This document shows positions 9,999-21,557 of a stretch of DNA of 64,000 nucleotides, one piece after another. Positions within the stretch are counted from its first letter, which is position 1, and every line of letters starts with the position of its first letter. The translations under genes were made by a program, and so were the position numbers. The notes under the pieces were generated by a model. That model saw only the letters and a program-made list of their open reading frames with translations. It was not told the origin of the DNA and did not search any database. Source of the stretch: Chrysomallon squamiferum (taxonomy: Eukaryota > Mollusca > Gastropoda > Neomphalida > Peltospiridae); the NCBI GenBank assembly GCA_012295275.1, contig CM022669.1:9624489-9688488 (forward strand). The letters are read 5' to 3'.

Positions 9999-12350
9999 TT
10001 AATTAACGTGAATAAACACTTTGGCTTCTATGCACATCCTCTCAACGTGTCCGTGGTGTTTGTCGTTCAGTTTGATTGTCACACGGTATTCATGCTGAAG
10101 TGGAAAAATAGTTCATATACAGTACATCTGCCTTTTTCAGTAAGATGTGTATTGTTTTGTAGATAACTGTATTTAGAGTTTACAATGTACACAATAATAA
10201 GAGTATTTTTACTGTTAAGAATGTCTAACGATAATAACAGTGTTTACAGTTTTCAACGTAGACAATAATAAAGGTATTTACAATTTACAGTTTCTAGCAA
10301 GAAGAACAATATCTGTACTATTGACAACATCTAACAATCGATTGTGTTTTTAATTTAGTTAGACTTACTCTGTCCCTGAGGAATCCCTCAAACCCGTTAG
10401 TGACAGCATTCACGTGGAATCTGGCTCTGGGCAGATGAAGAGCTTTTGGGTCGAAAGGACACGTGCAGTCAATTCCATGGGTGGACAGTTGTACTGGACA
10501 CTGGCCGGACAGTTCGAATGTGTGCAGGTAGTTACACGGGTCTGTGTAGTGGCTACAATAAAACACATTCAGTTTAACTTGCTTTACTTTATCACTTTGA
10601 TAAAATGATTCTAACATTGTCTCAAATTCTAAATACTGACCTGTACTCAGGTTCATCAGTTTGAAAATCCTGAAGGTTATCTGATTCTAGAATTTCATAT
10701 TTGCTCAACTGTAACGATTTCACTGACATGTCTGTTATAGGTTAATTCAATTGTTGTTGTTGTTATTGTTGTTGTTTTCACTGTTTGAAAATATACACAC
10801 TCTAAATTACTACCTATTACACGAGAGTGTGTTAAGGTTCTCTATTCTACATGATTTTTACATGTCCAAGGCTCTTTCTGTGTTTCTAGGCTCAGTGCTT
10901 TACAGGTTTGGACAGAGGATTTTTTTGAATAGTTAGAAATGGTTTGTACATTGACTTTTTAATTTTTTTGTTATTAATTTGTACACTATTGTTAGTAACC
11001 CTGCACTTACTGTAAAATGTTATTAATATATCTGTGTATGTGTTAGACACCAGTGTGTTACAAACCAATGCGTTATTTTAACGTTCTAAATAATCTTCAA
11101 GAAAGAAAGAAATGTGTTACGTTTTAAAAAAAAGAAAATAGTGGAACGGGTTGTTGTAATGACCATCGTGTTAACGCTGTACAGAGGAAAATAGTATAAA
11201 GAAGGGTTCAACTGACAATCATAAACGACCGAACGATTATTTAATAATATAAAAAAATAAATTAAAATAAAATAAAATAAAATAAAATAAAATAAAATAA
11301 AATAAAATAAAATAAAATAAAATATAATTAATATTAACACATATTTAACATGTCGATGTTTATGGCAAACTTACCACGTTGTCGCGTTTATAATAAATTT
11401 ACAGAGTGATAGTGTGTGAGTGAATGTCTACAATCAAATTGGTGTTTCCTCACGTGTTTGAATTTACAAAACAAACCTACCATGTTCCTACATTGTAGTG
11501 AGCACCACTGCAAGGAACCTTCACCCAGGTTCCAAGAAGATTTTTCTCAACTATTATATCCATAGAAACCTGGTTGCCTAGTTGATGCTTGATGTTGCCG
11601 TCCAGTGTGACAAACATGTCTCCAGGGAGAACAATGGGATTTGGTTCCAGGTCAAACTTTGTTACTTTCACCCAGTCATCGTCTGTGCCTGCAATGAAAC
11701 CACATCACGAAGAAAGTTATTAAATTATTCCATGCGCTTATATATTTAGATGTTTGTTTGTACTCGTGTACCTGTATGTATTTGTATTTGTATGTGTACG
11801 TGATTTCAAAATACTGGTATCTTTAAAATGATTAAGTCAAATCTACTCTCCTCGGTTATAAATAACAAAACCTTAATACTATCACGTATTCTAAAATCTT
11901 ATACTCAAAATACCAATCTGAAATACTTTAGTGCATTCTAAATACCATTATGGAGTACACTAATGTTTTGTAAATACCAGTCAGATTCACTCCGAAGTAT
12001 TCTTATATTTCATCTCTGTTTAAAAATTTCCATTATAATCTAAAAACTGAACTAGTTTCCTTATGAGTTGTTATATTATGGTAATATCAAACTGACTCAG
12101 TCTGGAATAATTATTTTTATGAATGTCAGTTCGAATTTGAAAGCTTAGAGCGGCTGTCCATTTTGTATTTATGATTTTCTTGCGCATATACTAAAAATTA
12201 TGAAAGCTTGGAGCAGTTAATCATTTCCAGTTTCTAAGTTTTTCTGGCTAAACTAAGCTTACCACAGTCTCTCCATGAAATGTGGCCGGTGTGATGCCAG
12301 GTCTGGCCAAAGCTCAGAGTAAAGAACGAAACAAACAATAAAAGCAACAT
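9999..12350 (-). CDS. Gm2a-like: GM2-activator-like (ML-fold) secreted lipid-binding protein, copy 2
   Basis: Four exons: 12350-12263, 11688-11481, 10552-10369 and 10094-9999, total 576 nt, giving 191 residues, with canonical splice sites and intron phases 1, 2, 0. Residues 1-16 (MLLLLFVSFFTLSFGQ) are a signal peptide. Then come WRDC, the LEPNPIVLPGDMFVTL strand pair, EKNLLGTWVKVPC, VGTC, DPCNYLHTFELSGQCP, GIDCTCPFDP and HEYRVTIKLNDKHHGHVERMC. All eight family cysteines are conserved, and length and order match vertebrate GM2 activator. Such proteins lift glycolipids out of membranes or act as secreted lipid carriers; the substrate cannot be told. A TATATAAA box lies 66-73 bp upstream of the ATG, and a poly(A) signal lies 33 bp after the stop. 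It is the intact partner of the broken copy in the right arm. Confidence 0.94.
11262..11323. repeat. (AATAA)n microsatellite
   Basis: AATAA/AAATA pentanucleotide repeats in intron 2 of GM2A-like copy 2. The corresponding intron of copy 4 holds the reverse complement (TTTTA)n, considerably longer and duplicated. Confidence 0.85.
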
Positions 12351-12415
12351 GGTGACTTGTGTTACCAGTCACAGAGATTTTTCTTATCTGTTTTCAGAGT
12401 GGTTGAGTCAAAGCA

Positions 12416-12423
12416 TTTATATA
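12416..12423 (-). promoter_or_regulatory. TATA box of GM2A-like copy 2
   Basis: On the minus strand the sequence reads CTATATAAATGC, 66-73 bp before the ATG, which would place transcription start about 40 bp upstream of the coding start. The same element is kept in the right-arm copy at 18557-18564. A (CA)n tract lies immediately upstream. Confidence 0.6.
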
Positions 12424-12455
12424 GATAGTCTTCTGATAAAAATATGGAACAGTCC

Positions 12456-12502
<47 letters not shown>

Positions 12503-12760
12503 CAGATACACACACGTATATACAGATACACATCCAGACATACCACATACACACAGAAGACAAACACACACCACACCTGACACATATACACACATACACG
12601 TACACACAAACCACACACACATCACATACCTGCACACACACACACACACGTGCACGTTATCATACACACCACAAAACCATGCACACACTACATGTACACA
12701 CCATACACAAACATCCACACCACACACACAAACACATACACTCGCATGCATTCAAAGATT
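12456..12760. repeat. (CA)n tract and CA-rich region
   Basis: A pure (CA)n run (12456-12497) is followed by about 260 bp of degenerate CA/CATA-rich sequence directly upstream of the promoter of copy 2. The right arm has the GT-rich counterpart at 18150-18530. Long open frames here on both strands are repeat translations. Confidence 0.9.
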
Positions 12761-12799
12761 GTATTATTTGAGGTAGATGACACCGTGTGATTTACTTTT

Positions 12800-13110
12800 A
12801 TGGTGTCAGTTATAAATATATACTGTATGACATATCAAATTATTTGTAATGTGTAATATATCATATTATATGTATTGTATGATACAACATATCTGTTGTA
12901 TCGTATATCACATATCATATTATCTGAATTATATTATCTTTATTGTATGACATATCATATTATATGTATTGTGTGATATATCATATCTGTGTTGTATAAT
13001 ATATCATATTATCTCTGTTGTATATCATAATGTATGAATTATGTGATATATTACTTGTGTTGTATGATATATCATATTATCTGTTTTGTGTGATATATCA
13101 TGTTTTGTTT
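12800..13110. repeat. Degenerate ATATCATATTAT repeats
   Basis: Repeated GATATATCATATTATnTGTnTTGTnTGATATATCAT segments about 30-40 bp long. A shorter inverted set occurs at 17930-18060 in the right arm, and a single inverted copy occurs inside the hairpin spacer at 13798-13860. Confidence 0.8.
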
Positions 13111-13576
13111 TGTAAATACCTCTACATTTTTGTTTGTCAACATTTTTCTGTATTATTTTTTTTTACTTGCTTTTTATATACTGTCTGACGTGTATCACTG
13201 TTTACTTGTGAGGCAATCAGATGAATGATTAGCAATACCATAATAGAAATGTATCTATTACAGAGTTAAATTCTCAATATTTATTTTATTTGTTCTCTTT
13301 AAATGAAGAAAATGGAAATTTAACATCTGCAAACAAGATACAGTTAAATCGTGTAAGCTCAACATGTGTTATTTGGCGTGTGGGAACTAACATAATGTTA
13401 TCACTGGTTTCATTAAATGGCTACAAACACGAACTTATTATTTTTTACATTAACAAAATAATACTGAAAACAAAAATAAAATAAGAAGTATGACCCTGCT
13501 TAATACACGACACTTTCCTATATATATATATATACATACAATCAGAAATAATACACACATAGATACGTACACATAC

Positions 13577-13638
13577 ATTTATGCATACATACATACATAC
13601 ATACATACATACATACATACATACATACATACATACAT
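13577..13638. repeat. (TACA)n microsatellite
   Basis: A (CATA)n run at the inner end of the left arm. Its inverse partner (TATG)n is at 17776-17811. Confidence 0.9.
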
Positions 13639-13717
13639 AAATACATATATACAAATAACATATAACAATATATTTATAAATAATATGACATATATATATA
13701 TATTTTTATATATATAC

Positions 13718-13865
13718 GATTACGATTAGGTTTAGGTTTAGGTTTAGTTTTAGGGTTTGGGTTAGGGTTACATATTATATATATATATATAAAAATATGA
13801 TATATCACACAATACATATAATATGATATGTCATACAATAAAGATAATATAATTCAGATAAAAAA

Positions 13866-13898
<33 letters not shown>

Positions 13899-13956
13899 AT
13901 ATGTAACCCTAACCCAAACCCTAAAACTAAACCTAAACCTAAACCTAATCGTAATC
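13718..13956. repeat. Perfect inverted repeat built from telomere-like sequence
   Basis: Arms of about 65 bp (13718-13782 and 13892-13956) are exact reverse complements across the GATTACGATTAGG, (TTTAGG)n, GGGTTAGGGTTACATA and AT-tract segments. A spacer of about 110 bp contains an inverted piece of the ATATCATATTAT repeat. The sequence could extrude as a cruciform. It lies in the loop of the large inverted duplication, next to the left arm. Confidence 0.9.
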
Positions 13957-14040
13957 CTAACCTAATGCTATTCTTAGTCCTGACCGTGATTTGCTATCTT
14001 AATATTCATGTTGAAAGTGTGTAAGCACAAACTAATAACT

Positions 14041-14044
14041 CTCT

Positions 14045-14136
<92 letters not shown>
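14041..14136. repeat. (CT)n microsatellite
   Basis: A nearly pure CT dinucleotide tract, one of about a dozen such tracts in the window. Confidence 0.97.
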
Positions 14137-14140
<4 letters not shown>

Positions 14141-14428
14141 TTTTGTTTTGTACTTATTAATGATTTATGTGTGTCAGCTGGACAAACTGGGGTTTATTTT
14201 CGTCTTGATTTCGGTTCTCATTATGTTAATTACTATACAAATGGTTTACTGCACAAAACGTAAATATCTTTAGGCGTCCATTTTTGTAATGATACCTATA
14301 TTCTAAAGCCGGATTCTACCATTACTATTTTTGTAAATTAGGGATAGCTGTTACTTGGACTCGTCTTTGGAAACGTCTGATAACAAATAAATTAGACCAG
14401 AACACCGGGAAAGGAGCAAGTCGCTGAT

Positions 14429-14504
14429 ATGTTTGTTTTGGTTTTATGTGTTGTGTTTTCTCAGTCTCTGGCTGAAAATATCGTTTGGAAAAATTGTGGT
14501 AAAA

Positions 14505-14561
<57 letters not shown>

Positions 14562-15025
14562 GGTTTTTTTGGTGGGGGGCGTTCTTCATTTTATAAAGCT
14601 CTTTTTGTCAGAAGTAATCCAAATATAGTACTAGTACTTAGTTACAAAAACAAACAAACAAAGAATCACACAAACAAACAAATAAATAAATAAACAAATA
14701 AAAGGGAAAATATAATAATGATATTATTCATGATATCATATAAATTTACTGCAGGTGCCAGACCATTAGCTTCCAGAAATCAGTTATTAAAAGGAAATTG
14801 ACTTAATCTGTATTAATATAGTTTTATTTTTCACTTTTCATATTTTAATTCATATTTTATGTTTGTATGGCTGACAGTCGGGCTGGGATTGAATGTAACT
14901 GGGATCAGACATTACTCTTAATTTACTCAACTTTCTTTAGGTTAGTGAATATCACCCAGTGTTCTTTTCTATCACAAAGCATTTATAGTACGGAAATGAA
15001 TCTTCATTTCTTCTTTTTATATATA

Positions 15026-15060
<35 letters not shown>

Positions 15061-16585
15061 TATATTGTTTTTTTTTTTTTTTTTTTTTATTATTATTATT
15101 TTATTATTTACTTTTTATTATTATTATTTTTTTTAGAATTATTTTTATATATTATTATTATTGTTGTTGTTGTTGTTTGTTTCTTGTTGATTTCTCTTTT
15201 CTTTTTTTTTTTTTTTTTTTTTTTTGTTCTAAGTACGGACGGACGTTTATCGTAATGGTCGTAGCTAGGAAACTAACTGTCTTCAGCTTTGGTCTAAAAA
15301 ATCGAAAATCCAGAAACCAGTTTACTTCTAGTCTCAAGCCTACTGGATAAAGTGTCTGGTATCTGCCTTTTGTCACAGTTATTAGTTTGTGTTTGTTTAT
15401 CTAGTGACAACTAATTATAGTCTTTTTTCCAGTTTATTCTAGTAACTTGCTTATCTACTGACTCACAAAAATACGTCTGTGAAATGTTGCAGGATCTGGT
15501 TATGACTGGGTTCACATATCTCACTTCGATATTTCGCCCAGGCCTGTTATTCTGCCTGGAGACATGTCAGTGACACTCAAAGGAAGAATATCACACGAAC
15601 TGGGCCACCAAGTAACCATGGACGTCATCGTAGAGAAGAATCTGCTGGACACGTGGGTCACGGTGCCTTGTCACAATAACGTTGGCACATGGTGCGATTT
15701 TATATTTCTAAAAATGTACATCCTCATCATCATCATATTATTATTATTCATCAGTAACAAGTTCCTCGTTATTGTACAGCTGAAAGTTTAATTATTATCT
15801 GCTCTGTGTGGACAGATCCCATTTTTATCTCATTATCATTGTCACTGTTATAAATGTTTATATTTCTATAGTTAGTAATCAAATTATTGTCACGTTTATA
15901 AATATAATATCTTTTATACACATCTATAATTGTTAATGTCTCCGTGTTTATATGTAAATATTAATTTAAGCACTACACTTCTGCAGTCACTACACTGACC
16001 CCTGTCACTTCCTACATTCGTTTGAGACATCCGGCCGGTGTCCAGTTCAGTTGGCTAAAAATGGAATTGACTGCACGTGCCCGTTCAACCCGAAAACGCT
16101 GAACCTGGCAGGCGAGGTCTTCCACGTGTCTTCAGTGTCAAACGGCTTTGAAGGTTTTCTTAGTGACAACGTAAGCTCGTTTCAAATCCCCATTCTCCGA
16201 ATTATATATAAATTTAAATCTTACAAAATATATCTGTTTAAATCTTCCTGACAAATGTATCAAATTTACACCACACAAAATATGGTCAATTTAAATTTAC
16301 TAATAAATATATCAAATTTATTTTCATATGTACGTCTTGCATAAATATATCAAATTTACATATCACAAAAATATCTATTTAAATCTTACTAATAAAGGTT
16401 ATATCTATTTAAATCTTACTAATAAATGTATCAAATTTAATTTCACATGTACATCTTACATAAATATATCAAATTTACATCTCATTAACAATATCATTGA
16501 TTTTATATTTGACTAAGAATCCTACTAACCATTAATAGTATACGTAAGTTTTATGAATGATATTACTAATTAATTAATTTACGTG

Positions 16586-16624
<39 letters not shown>

Positions 16625-17005
16625 ATATATATATATATATATAATATATGTCAAGCTATGCCAATGTTATTAGACATTAACTGTTTAGACACAGCTACTA
16701 AATTGTTGTTGGATATAAACTGTTTATATTTTATCAGATATAAAGAGCAGATTTATGTTTTATTTCAGATTTTCTTTGTTTTGTTAAATATTTTATTTTA
16801 TTTGTTGTTGTTGTTTTTTCTTACGGTATGGTTGGTGAATCTCCACCTGCAAACTAAAAGTTTATAATGTATATTTAATACGTTCGTTTTCTTTCGTTTT
16901 CAGCATCCGTACCGTGTGACCTTACGTCTGAATGACAAGTACCACGGTCAGGTAGAACGGATGTGTCTGCAAGCTATCATACATATCAATGTACCTACAC
17001 ATTAA
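14429..17005 (+). CDS. Gm2a-like: GM2-activator-like (ML-fold) secreted lipid-binding protein, copy 3
   Basis: Four exons: 14429-14498, 15493-15691, 15987-16170 and 16904-17005, total 555 nt, giving 184 residues, with the same intron phases (1, 2, 0) as the paralogs. The signal peptide is MFVLVLCVVFSQSLA, followed by VWKNC, RPVILPGDMSVTLKG, EKNLLDTWVTVPC, VGTC, DPCHFLHSFETSGRCP, GIDCTCPFNPKTLN and HPYRVTLRLNDKYHGQ. All eight family cysteines are present. It is closest to copies 2 and 4 but clearly distinct, so it pre-dates the inverted duplication in whose loop it sits. Exon 2 uses a weaker donor, GTGCGA. The last exon's end, stop codon and 3'UTR are tandemly duplicated (16965-17130). Secreted or lysosomal lipid binding is inferred from the family. 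Confidence 0.91.
14508..14557. repeat. (TTA)n microsatellite in intron 1 of copy 3
   Basis: A pure ATT trinucleotide run directly after the splice donor of the signal-peptide exon. Confidence 0.95.
15029..15225. repeat. Poly(T)/(TTA)n compound tract
   Basis: Several T homopolymers of 15-30 bases alternate with TATA and (TTA)n, (TTG)n runs in intron 1 of GM2A-like copy 3. Open frames through it are artefacts. Confidence 0.95.
16210..16500. repeat. Degenerate AAATATATCAAATTTAC repeats
   Basis: Imperfect repeats of AAATnTATCAAATTTA and CTATTTAAATCTTACTAA motifs in intron 3 of GM2A-like copy 3. Confidence 0.7.
16588..16645. repeat. (TATC)n/(TA)n microsatellite
   Basis: Pure CTAT tetranucleotides followed by TA dinucleotides in intron 3 of GM2A-like copy 3. 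Confidence 0.95.
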
Positions 17006-17130
17006 CTACTACAGAATTAAACGTTTATTTTACTTACCTGTTTTTACTTGTTTCTCTACAAGCTATCATACATATCAGTGTATCCCCACATTAACTACCA
17101 CAGAATGAAACGTTTATTTCACTGCTAAGT
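16965..17130 (+). repeat. Tandem duplication of the stop codon/3'UTR of GM2A-like copy 3
   Basis: Two direct copies with an offset of 89 bp. The first holds the last codons (GCAAGCTATCATACATATCA), the TAA and the early 3'UTR (AACGTTTATTT). The second begins TCTACAAGCTATCATA and ends AACGTTTATTTCAC with a few substitutions. Confidence 0.88.
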
Positions 17131-17574
17131 TATAATGTAAAATTATGAAGTTGACAAGACTATATCAAGTTACAAAGCTGTCACAAGAAGATGTCAACTT
17201 ACAAAGCTGGAAGTCTGTAACATAAAGATGAGGATCATGTTAATTACGACTCAAACATTTATAATTAGGTGAAAATAAATTTTTAGCATGTTTTTTTTTA
17301 TGCGCTTGTCATTTTTTTCTAAAGAAAATCTTTGGACTGAACGGTCTCATTAGTATGAAAACTGTAGGTACTCGAAAATTATTTATATAAATAGGTTATA
17401 ATTATTTAAAACATGGTGATAGAAAATTGTTTATGTAAATTGTTTTGTACATAAATGCATTATATAAACAGGATAAACTATAATTAGCAATCTAATCTGC
17501 AAATAGATTATAACACACACACACACATATATACGCACACACACACATTAACACACGCACATATTCCTGGAAGA

Positions 17575-17606
<32 letters not shown>

Positions 17607-17769
17607 TTATTCTTATAACTGAGATAAAATACTCTGTGTTATATATTTTATTACAGGTAATATTTTTATAACACTGATATAAATATAACATATTCTGTTA
17701 CATATTTTCAAAATCATTTAAATATTTATTTATTGATGTATTCAGTTCATATATCTTAATTTATGTGTG

Positions 17770-17774
<5 letters not shown>
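17131..17774. other. Downstream flank of copy 3, AT-rich
   Basis: A candidate AATAAA poly(A) signal occurs near 17275. (CA)n and (TA)n runs are at 17513-17550 and 17575-17600. No gene seen. Confidence 0.5.
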
Positions 17775-17805
<31 letters not shown>

Positions 17806-18149
17806 TGTATGCATAAATGTATGTGTACATATCTATGTGTGTATTATTTCTGATTGTATGTATGTATGTAGGAAAGTGTCGTGCATTAAGCAGGTTTATG
17901 CATTTTATTTTATTTTTGTTTAATTCAGATAATATGATATACAAACCAGATAATATGATAACGTGATATATGATACAACACAGATATGTTGTATCACACA
18001 ATACATATAATGATATATTACACAATTCAAATCATTTGATATGTCATACAGTAAAGATAATATGGCAGCTACTTCAATATATTTATAACTGACACCAGAA
18101 AAGTAAAACACACGGTTTTTTCTACCTCAAATAATACAATCTTTGAATG

Positions 18150-18535
18150 TATGCGAGAGTATGTGTTTGTGTGTGTGGTGTGCATGTATATGTGTGGTGT
18201 GTGCGTTTGTGTAGTGTGTGCATGTTTTTGTGGTGTTTATGGGTACGTGCATGTGTGTACGTGCGGGTATATGATGTGTCTGGTTTGTGTGTATGTGTAT
18301 GTGTGTATATGTGTGAGGTGTGGTGTGTGAGGTATGGTGTGTATGTGTGTCGTCTGTGTGTATGTGGTATGTCTGGATGTGTATCTGTATATACGTGTAT
18401 GTGTCTGGCGTATGTGTGTATCTGTGTGTGTGTGTGTGTATCTGGTATATGTATATGTGTGTGTGTGGGTGTGTATCTGGTGTATGTATGTGTGTGTGTG
18501 GTGTATGTGTGTGTGTGGGTGTGTGTTGGTCTGTT
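18150..18535. repeat. GT-rich degenerate repeat upstream of copy 4
   Basis: TGTG/TATG-rich sequence with short pure (TG)n runs. It is the inverted counterpart of the CA-rich region at 12456-12760. Open frames in it are repeat translations. Confidence 0.9.
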
Positions 18536-18556
18536 CCATATTTTTTATCAGAAGAC

Positions 18557-18564
18557 TATATAAA
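18557..18564 (+). promoter_or_regulatory. TATA box of GM2A-like copy 4
   Basis: CTATATAAATACTTTGACTC, 66-73 bp before the ATG at 18630, is conserved with the intact left-arm copy. The promoter core therefore appears undamaged although the reading frame is broken. Confidence 0.6.
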
Positions 18565-18629
18565 TACTTTGACTCAACCACTCTGAAAACAGATAAGAAA
18601 AATCTCTGTGACTGGTAACACAAATCACC

Positions 18630-20296
18630 ATGTTGCTTTTATTGTTTGTTTCGTTGTTTACTCTGAGCTTTGGCCAGACCTGGCATCAAACCGGCCACAT
18701 TTCATGGAGAGACTGTGGTAAGCTTAGTTTAGCAAGAAAAACTTAGAAACTGGAAATGATTAACTGCTCCAAGCTTTCAATTTTTAGCATCTGCGCAAGA
18801 AAATCATAAATGGAAAATGGACAGCTGCTCTAAGCTTTCAAATTCGAACTGACATTCATGAAAATAATTATTCCAGACTGAGTCAGTTTGATACTAACAT
18901 AATATAACAATACATAAGGAAACTAGTTCAGTTTTTACATCATAACGTAACGGAAACGTTTAAACTGAGCTGAAATATAAGAATACTTCGTAGTGAATCT
19001 GACTTGTATTTAGAAAACATTAGTGTACTCCATAACGGCATTTAGAATACACTAAAGTATTTCAGATTGGTATTTAGAATATAAGATTTTAGAATACGTG
19101 ATAGTATTAAGGTTTCGTTATTTATAACCGAGGAGAGTAGATTTGACTTAGTCATTTTAAAGATACCAGTATTTTGGAATCGCAAACAAATACAAATACA
19201 AATACATACAGGTACACGAGTACAAACAGGCATCTAAATATATAAGCGCATGGAATCATTTAATAACTTTCTTCGTGATGTGGTTTCATTGCAGGCACAC
19301 ACGATGACTGGGTGAAAGTAACAAAGTTTGACCTGTAACCAAATCCCATTGTTCTCCCTGGAGACTTGTTTGTCACACTGGAAGGCAACATCAAACATCA
19401 ATTAGGCAACCAGGTTTCTATGGATATAATAGTTGAGAAAAATCTTCTTGGAACCTGGGTCACGGTTCCTTGCAGTGGTGCTCACTACAATGTAGGAACA
19501 TGGTAGGTTTGTTTTGTAAATTCAAACACGTGAGGAAACACCAACTTGATTGTAGACATTCACTCACACACGATCACTCTGTAAATTTATTATAAACGCG
19601 ACAACGTGGTAAGTTTGCCATAAACATCGACATGTTAAATATGTGTTAATATTAAGTTTATTTTATTTTATTTTATTTTAATTTATTTTATTTTATTTTA
19701 TTTTATTTTATTTTATTTTAATTTATTTTATTTTATTTTATTTTATTTTATTTTATTTTTTTATATTATTAAATAATCGTTCGGTCGTTTATGATTGTCA
19801 GTTGAACCCTTCTTTATACTATTTTCCTCTGTACAGCGTTAACACGATGGTCATTACAACAACCCGTTCCAGTATTTTCTTTTTTTTAAAACGTAACACA
19901 TTTGTTTCTTTCTTGAAGCTTATTTAGAACGTTAAAATAACGCATTGGTTTGTAACACACTGGTGTCTAACACATACACAGATATATTAATAACATTTTA
20001 CAGTAAGTGCAGGCCTAGTAATAGTAGTGTACAAATTAACAAAAAAAGTCGATGTACAAACCATTTCTAACATTTTCAAAAAAAATCCTCTGTCCAAACC
20101 TGTAGAGCACTAAGCCTAGAAACACAGAAAGAGCCTGGGACATGTAAAAATCATGTAGAATAGAGAACCTTAACACACTCGTGTAATGGGTAGTAATTTA
20201 GAGTGTGTATATTTTCAAACAGTGAAATATGTGTTAAATATGTGTTAATATTAATTATATTTTATTTTATTTTATTTTATTTTATTTTTATATTTT

Positions 20297-20335
<39 letters not shown>

Positions 20336-21557
20336 TTTGTTTATTTATTTTTATTTATTTTTTTTATTCATGATTTTTTTTGTTTTTTGTTTTGTTTTGT
20401 TATATTACTTAAATAATCACTAGGAGTTTTTATGCAGATTTGTTTGGTTGTCTCTGATTGTCAGTTGAACCCTACTTTATACTACATTCCTCTGAACAGC
20501 GTTAACACGATGATGATTACAAAAACTCGTTCTAGTATTTTCTTTTCTTAAAACGTAATACATTTCTTTCTTTCTTGAAGCTTATTTAGAACGTTAAAAT
20601 AACGCATTGGTTTGTAACACACTGGTGTCTAACACATAGACAGATATATTAATAACATTTTACAGTAAGTGCAGGGTTACTAACAATAGTGTACAAATTA
20701 ATAACAAAAAAATTAAAAAGTCAATGTACAAACCATTTCTAACTATTCAAAAAAATCCTCTGTCCAAACCTGTAAAGCACTGAGCCTAGAAACACAGAAA
20801 GAGCCTTGGACATGTAAAAATCATGTAGAATAGAGAACCTTAACACACTCTCGTGTAATAGGTAGTAATTTAGAGTGTGTATATTTTCAAACAGTGAAAA
20901 CAACAACAATAACAACAACAACAATTGAATTAACCTATAACAAACATATTAGTGAAATCGTTACAGTTGAGCAAATATGAAATTCTAGAATCAGATAAAC
21001 GTCAGGATTTTCAAACTGATGAACCTGAGTACAGGTCAGTATTTAGAATTTGAGACAATGTTAGAATCATTTTATCAAACTGATAAAGTAAAACAAGTTA
21101 AACTGAATGTGTTTTATTGTAGCCACTACACATACCCGTGTAACTACCTGCACACATTCGAACTGTCCGGCCAGTGTCCGGTACAACTGTCCACCCATGG
21201 AATTCAGTGCACATGTCCTTTCAACCCGTCAACTCTTCATCTGCCCAGAGCCAGGTTCCACGTGAATGCTGTCACTAACGGGTTTGAGCAATTCCTCAGG
21301 GACATGGTAAGTCTTATTAAATTGAAAACACAATCGATTGTTAGGTTTATTTATATTTATTGTTATGTACTTTGTAAACTCTAAATACAGTTATCTACAA
21401 AACAGTCATATCTTACTGAAAAAGGCAGATGTACTGTATATGAAATATTTTTCCACTTCAGCATCAATGGCGTGTGACAATCAAACTGAACGACAAACAC
21501 CACGGACACGTTGGGAGGATGTGCATAGAAGCCAAAATGTTTATTCACGTTAAATAA
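18630..21557 (+). pseudogene. Gm2a-like: GM2-activator-like copy 4, broken by a nonsense codon
   Basis: Four exons mirror copy 2: 18630-18717, 19295-19502, 21123-21306 and 21462-21557 (576 nt, 192 codons), all with intact GT/AG sites and phases 1, 2, 0. Codon 44 is TAA (19336-19338) where copy 2 has GAA (Glu) within DLEPNP, so translation would stop at 43 residues, after the signal peptide and WRDC. Downstream exons are otherwise open and keep the eight cysteine codons, with several missense changes (for example ECTC-type segment GIQCTCPFNP, HQWRVTIKLN). A poly(A) signal AATAAA is at 21590-21595. The single lesion suggests recent inactivation, a segregating null allele, or a base-call error. 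Confidence 0.9.
19633..20900. repeat. Tandem duplication inside intron 2 of copy 4
   Basis: Two direct copies (about 19633-20226 and 20227-20900) both run from the AATATGTGTTAATATTAA junction through the (TTTTA)n tract to TATATTTTCAAACAGTG. The left arm has only one copy, so this arose after the inverted duplication. The second copy is the one closest to the left arm. Confidence 0.88.

Larger units (their letters stand above)
7859..13640 (+). repeat. Left arm of large inverted duplication
   Basis: The segment is matched in reverse complement by about 17775-23805. Matching landmarks, outer to inner: the CTAGTCTAGTC minisatellite, unique flanks (8345-8620 versus 23010-23270), the (ATA)n/(GATGAT) tract, the complete four-exon GM2A-like gene, the (CA)n promoter region, the GATATATCATATTAT repeats, and the TACATACA tract ending in CACTTTCCTA. 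Within it, a 61-codon intronic open frame (10751-10936) is identical at protein level to its partner at 20739-20924, which suggests recent duplication or gene conversion. About 500 bp (12.93-13.49 kb) is missing from the other arm. Confidence 0.92.

Noticed and set aside
9785-10006. Ser/Asn-rich 73-codon frame, also present inverted at 21545-21772
   Set aside because: Antisense to the 3' region of the GM2A-like genes and driven by (CAG/AGT)n triplets; its conservation follows from the inverted duplication.
10751-10936. 61-codon frame identical to the one at 20739-20924
   Set aside because: Lies antisense inside intron 2 of GM2A-like copies 2 and 4. Identity reflects recent arm duplication, not selection on a protein.
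12349-12776. His/Thr-rich and Cys/Val-rich frames over 100 codons on both strands
   Set aside because: (CA)n repeat translations.
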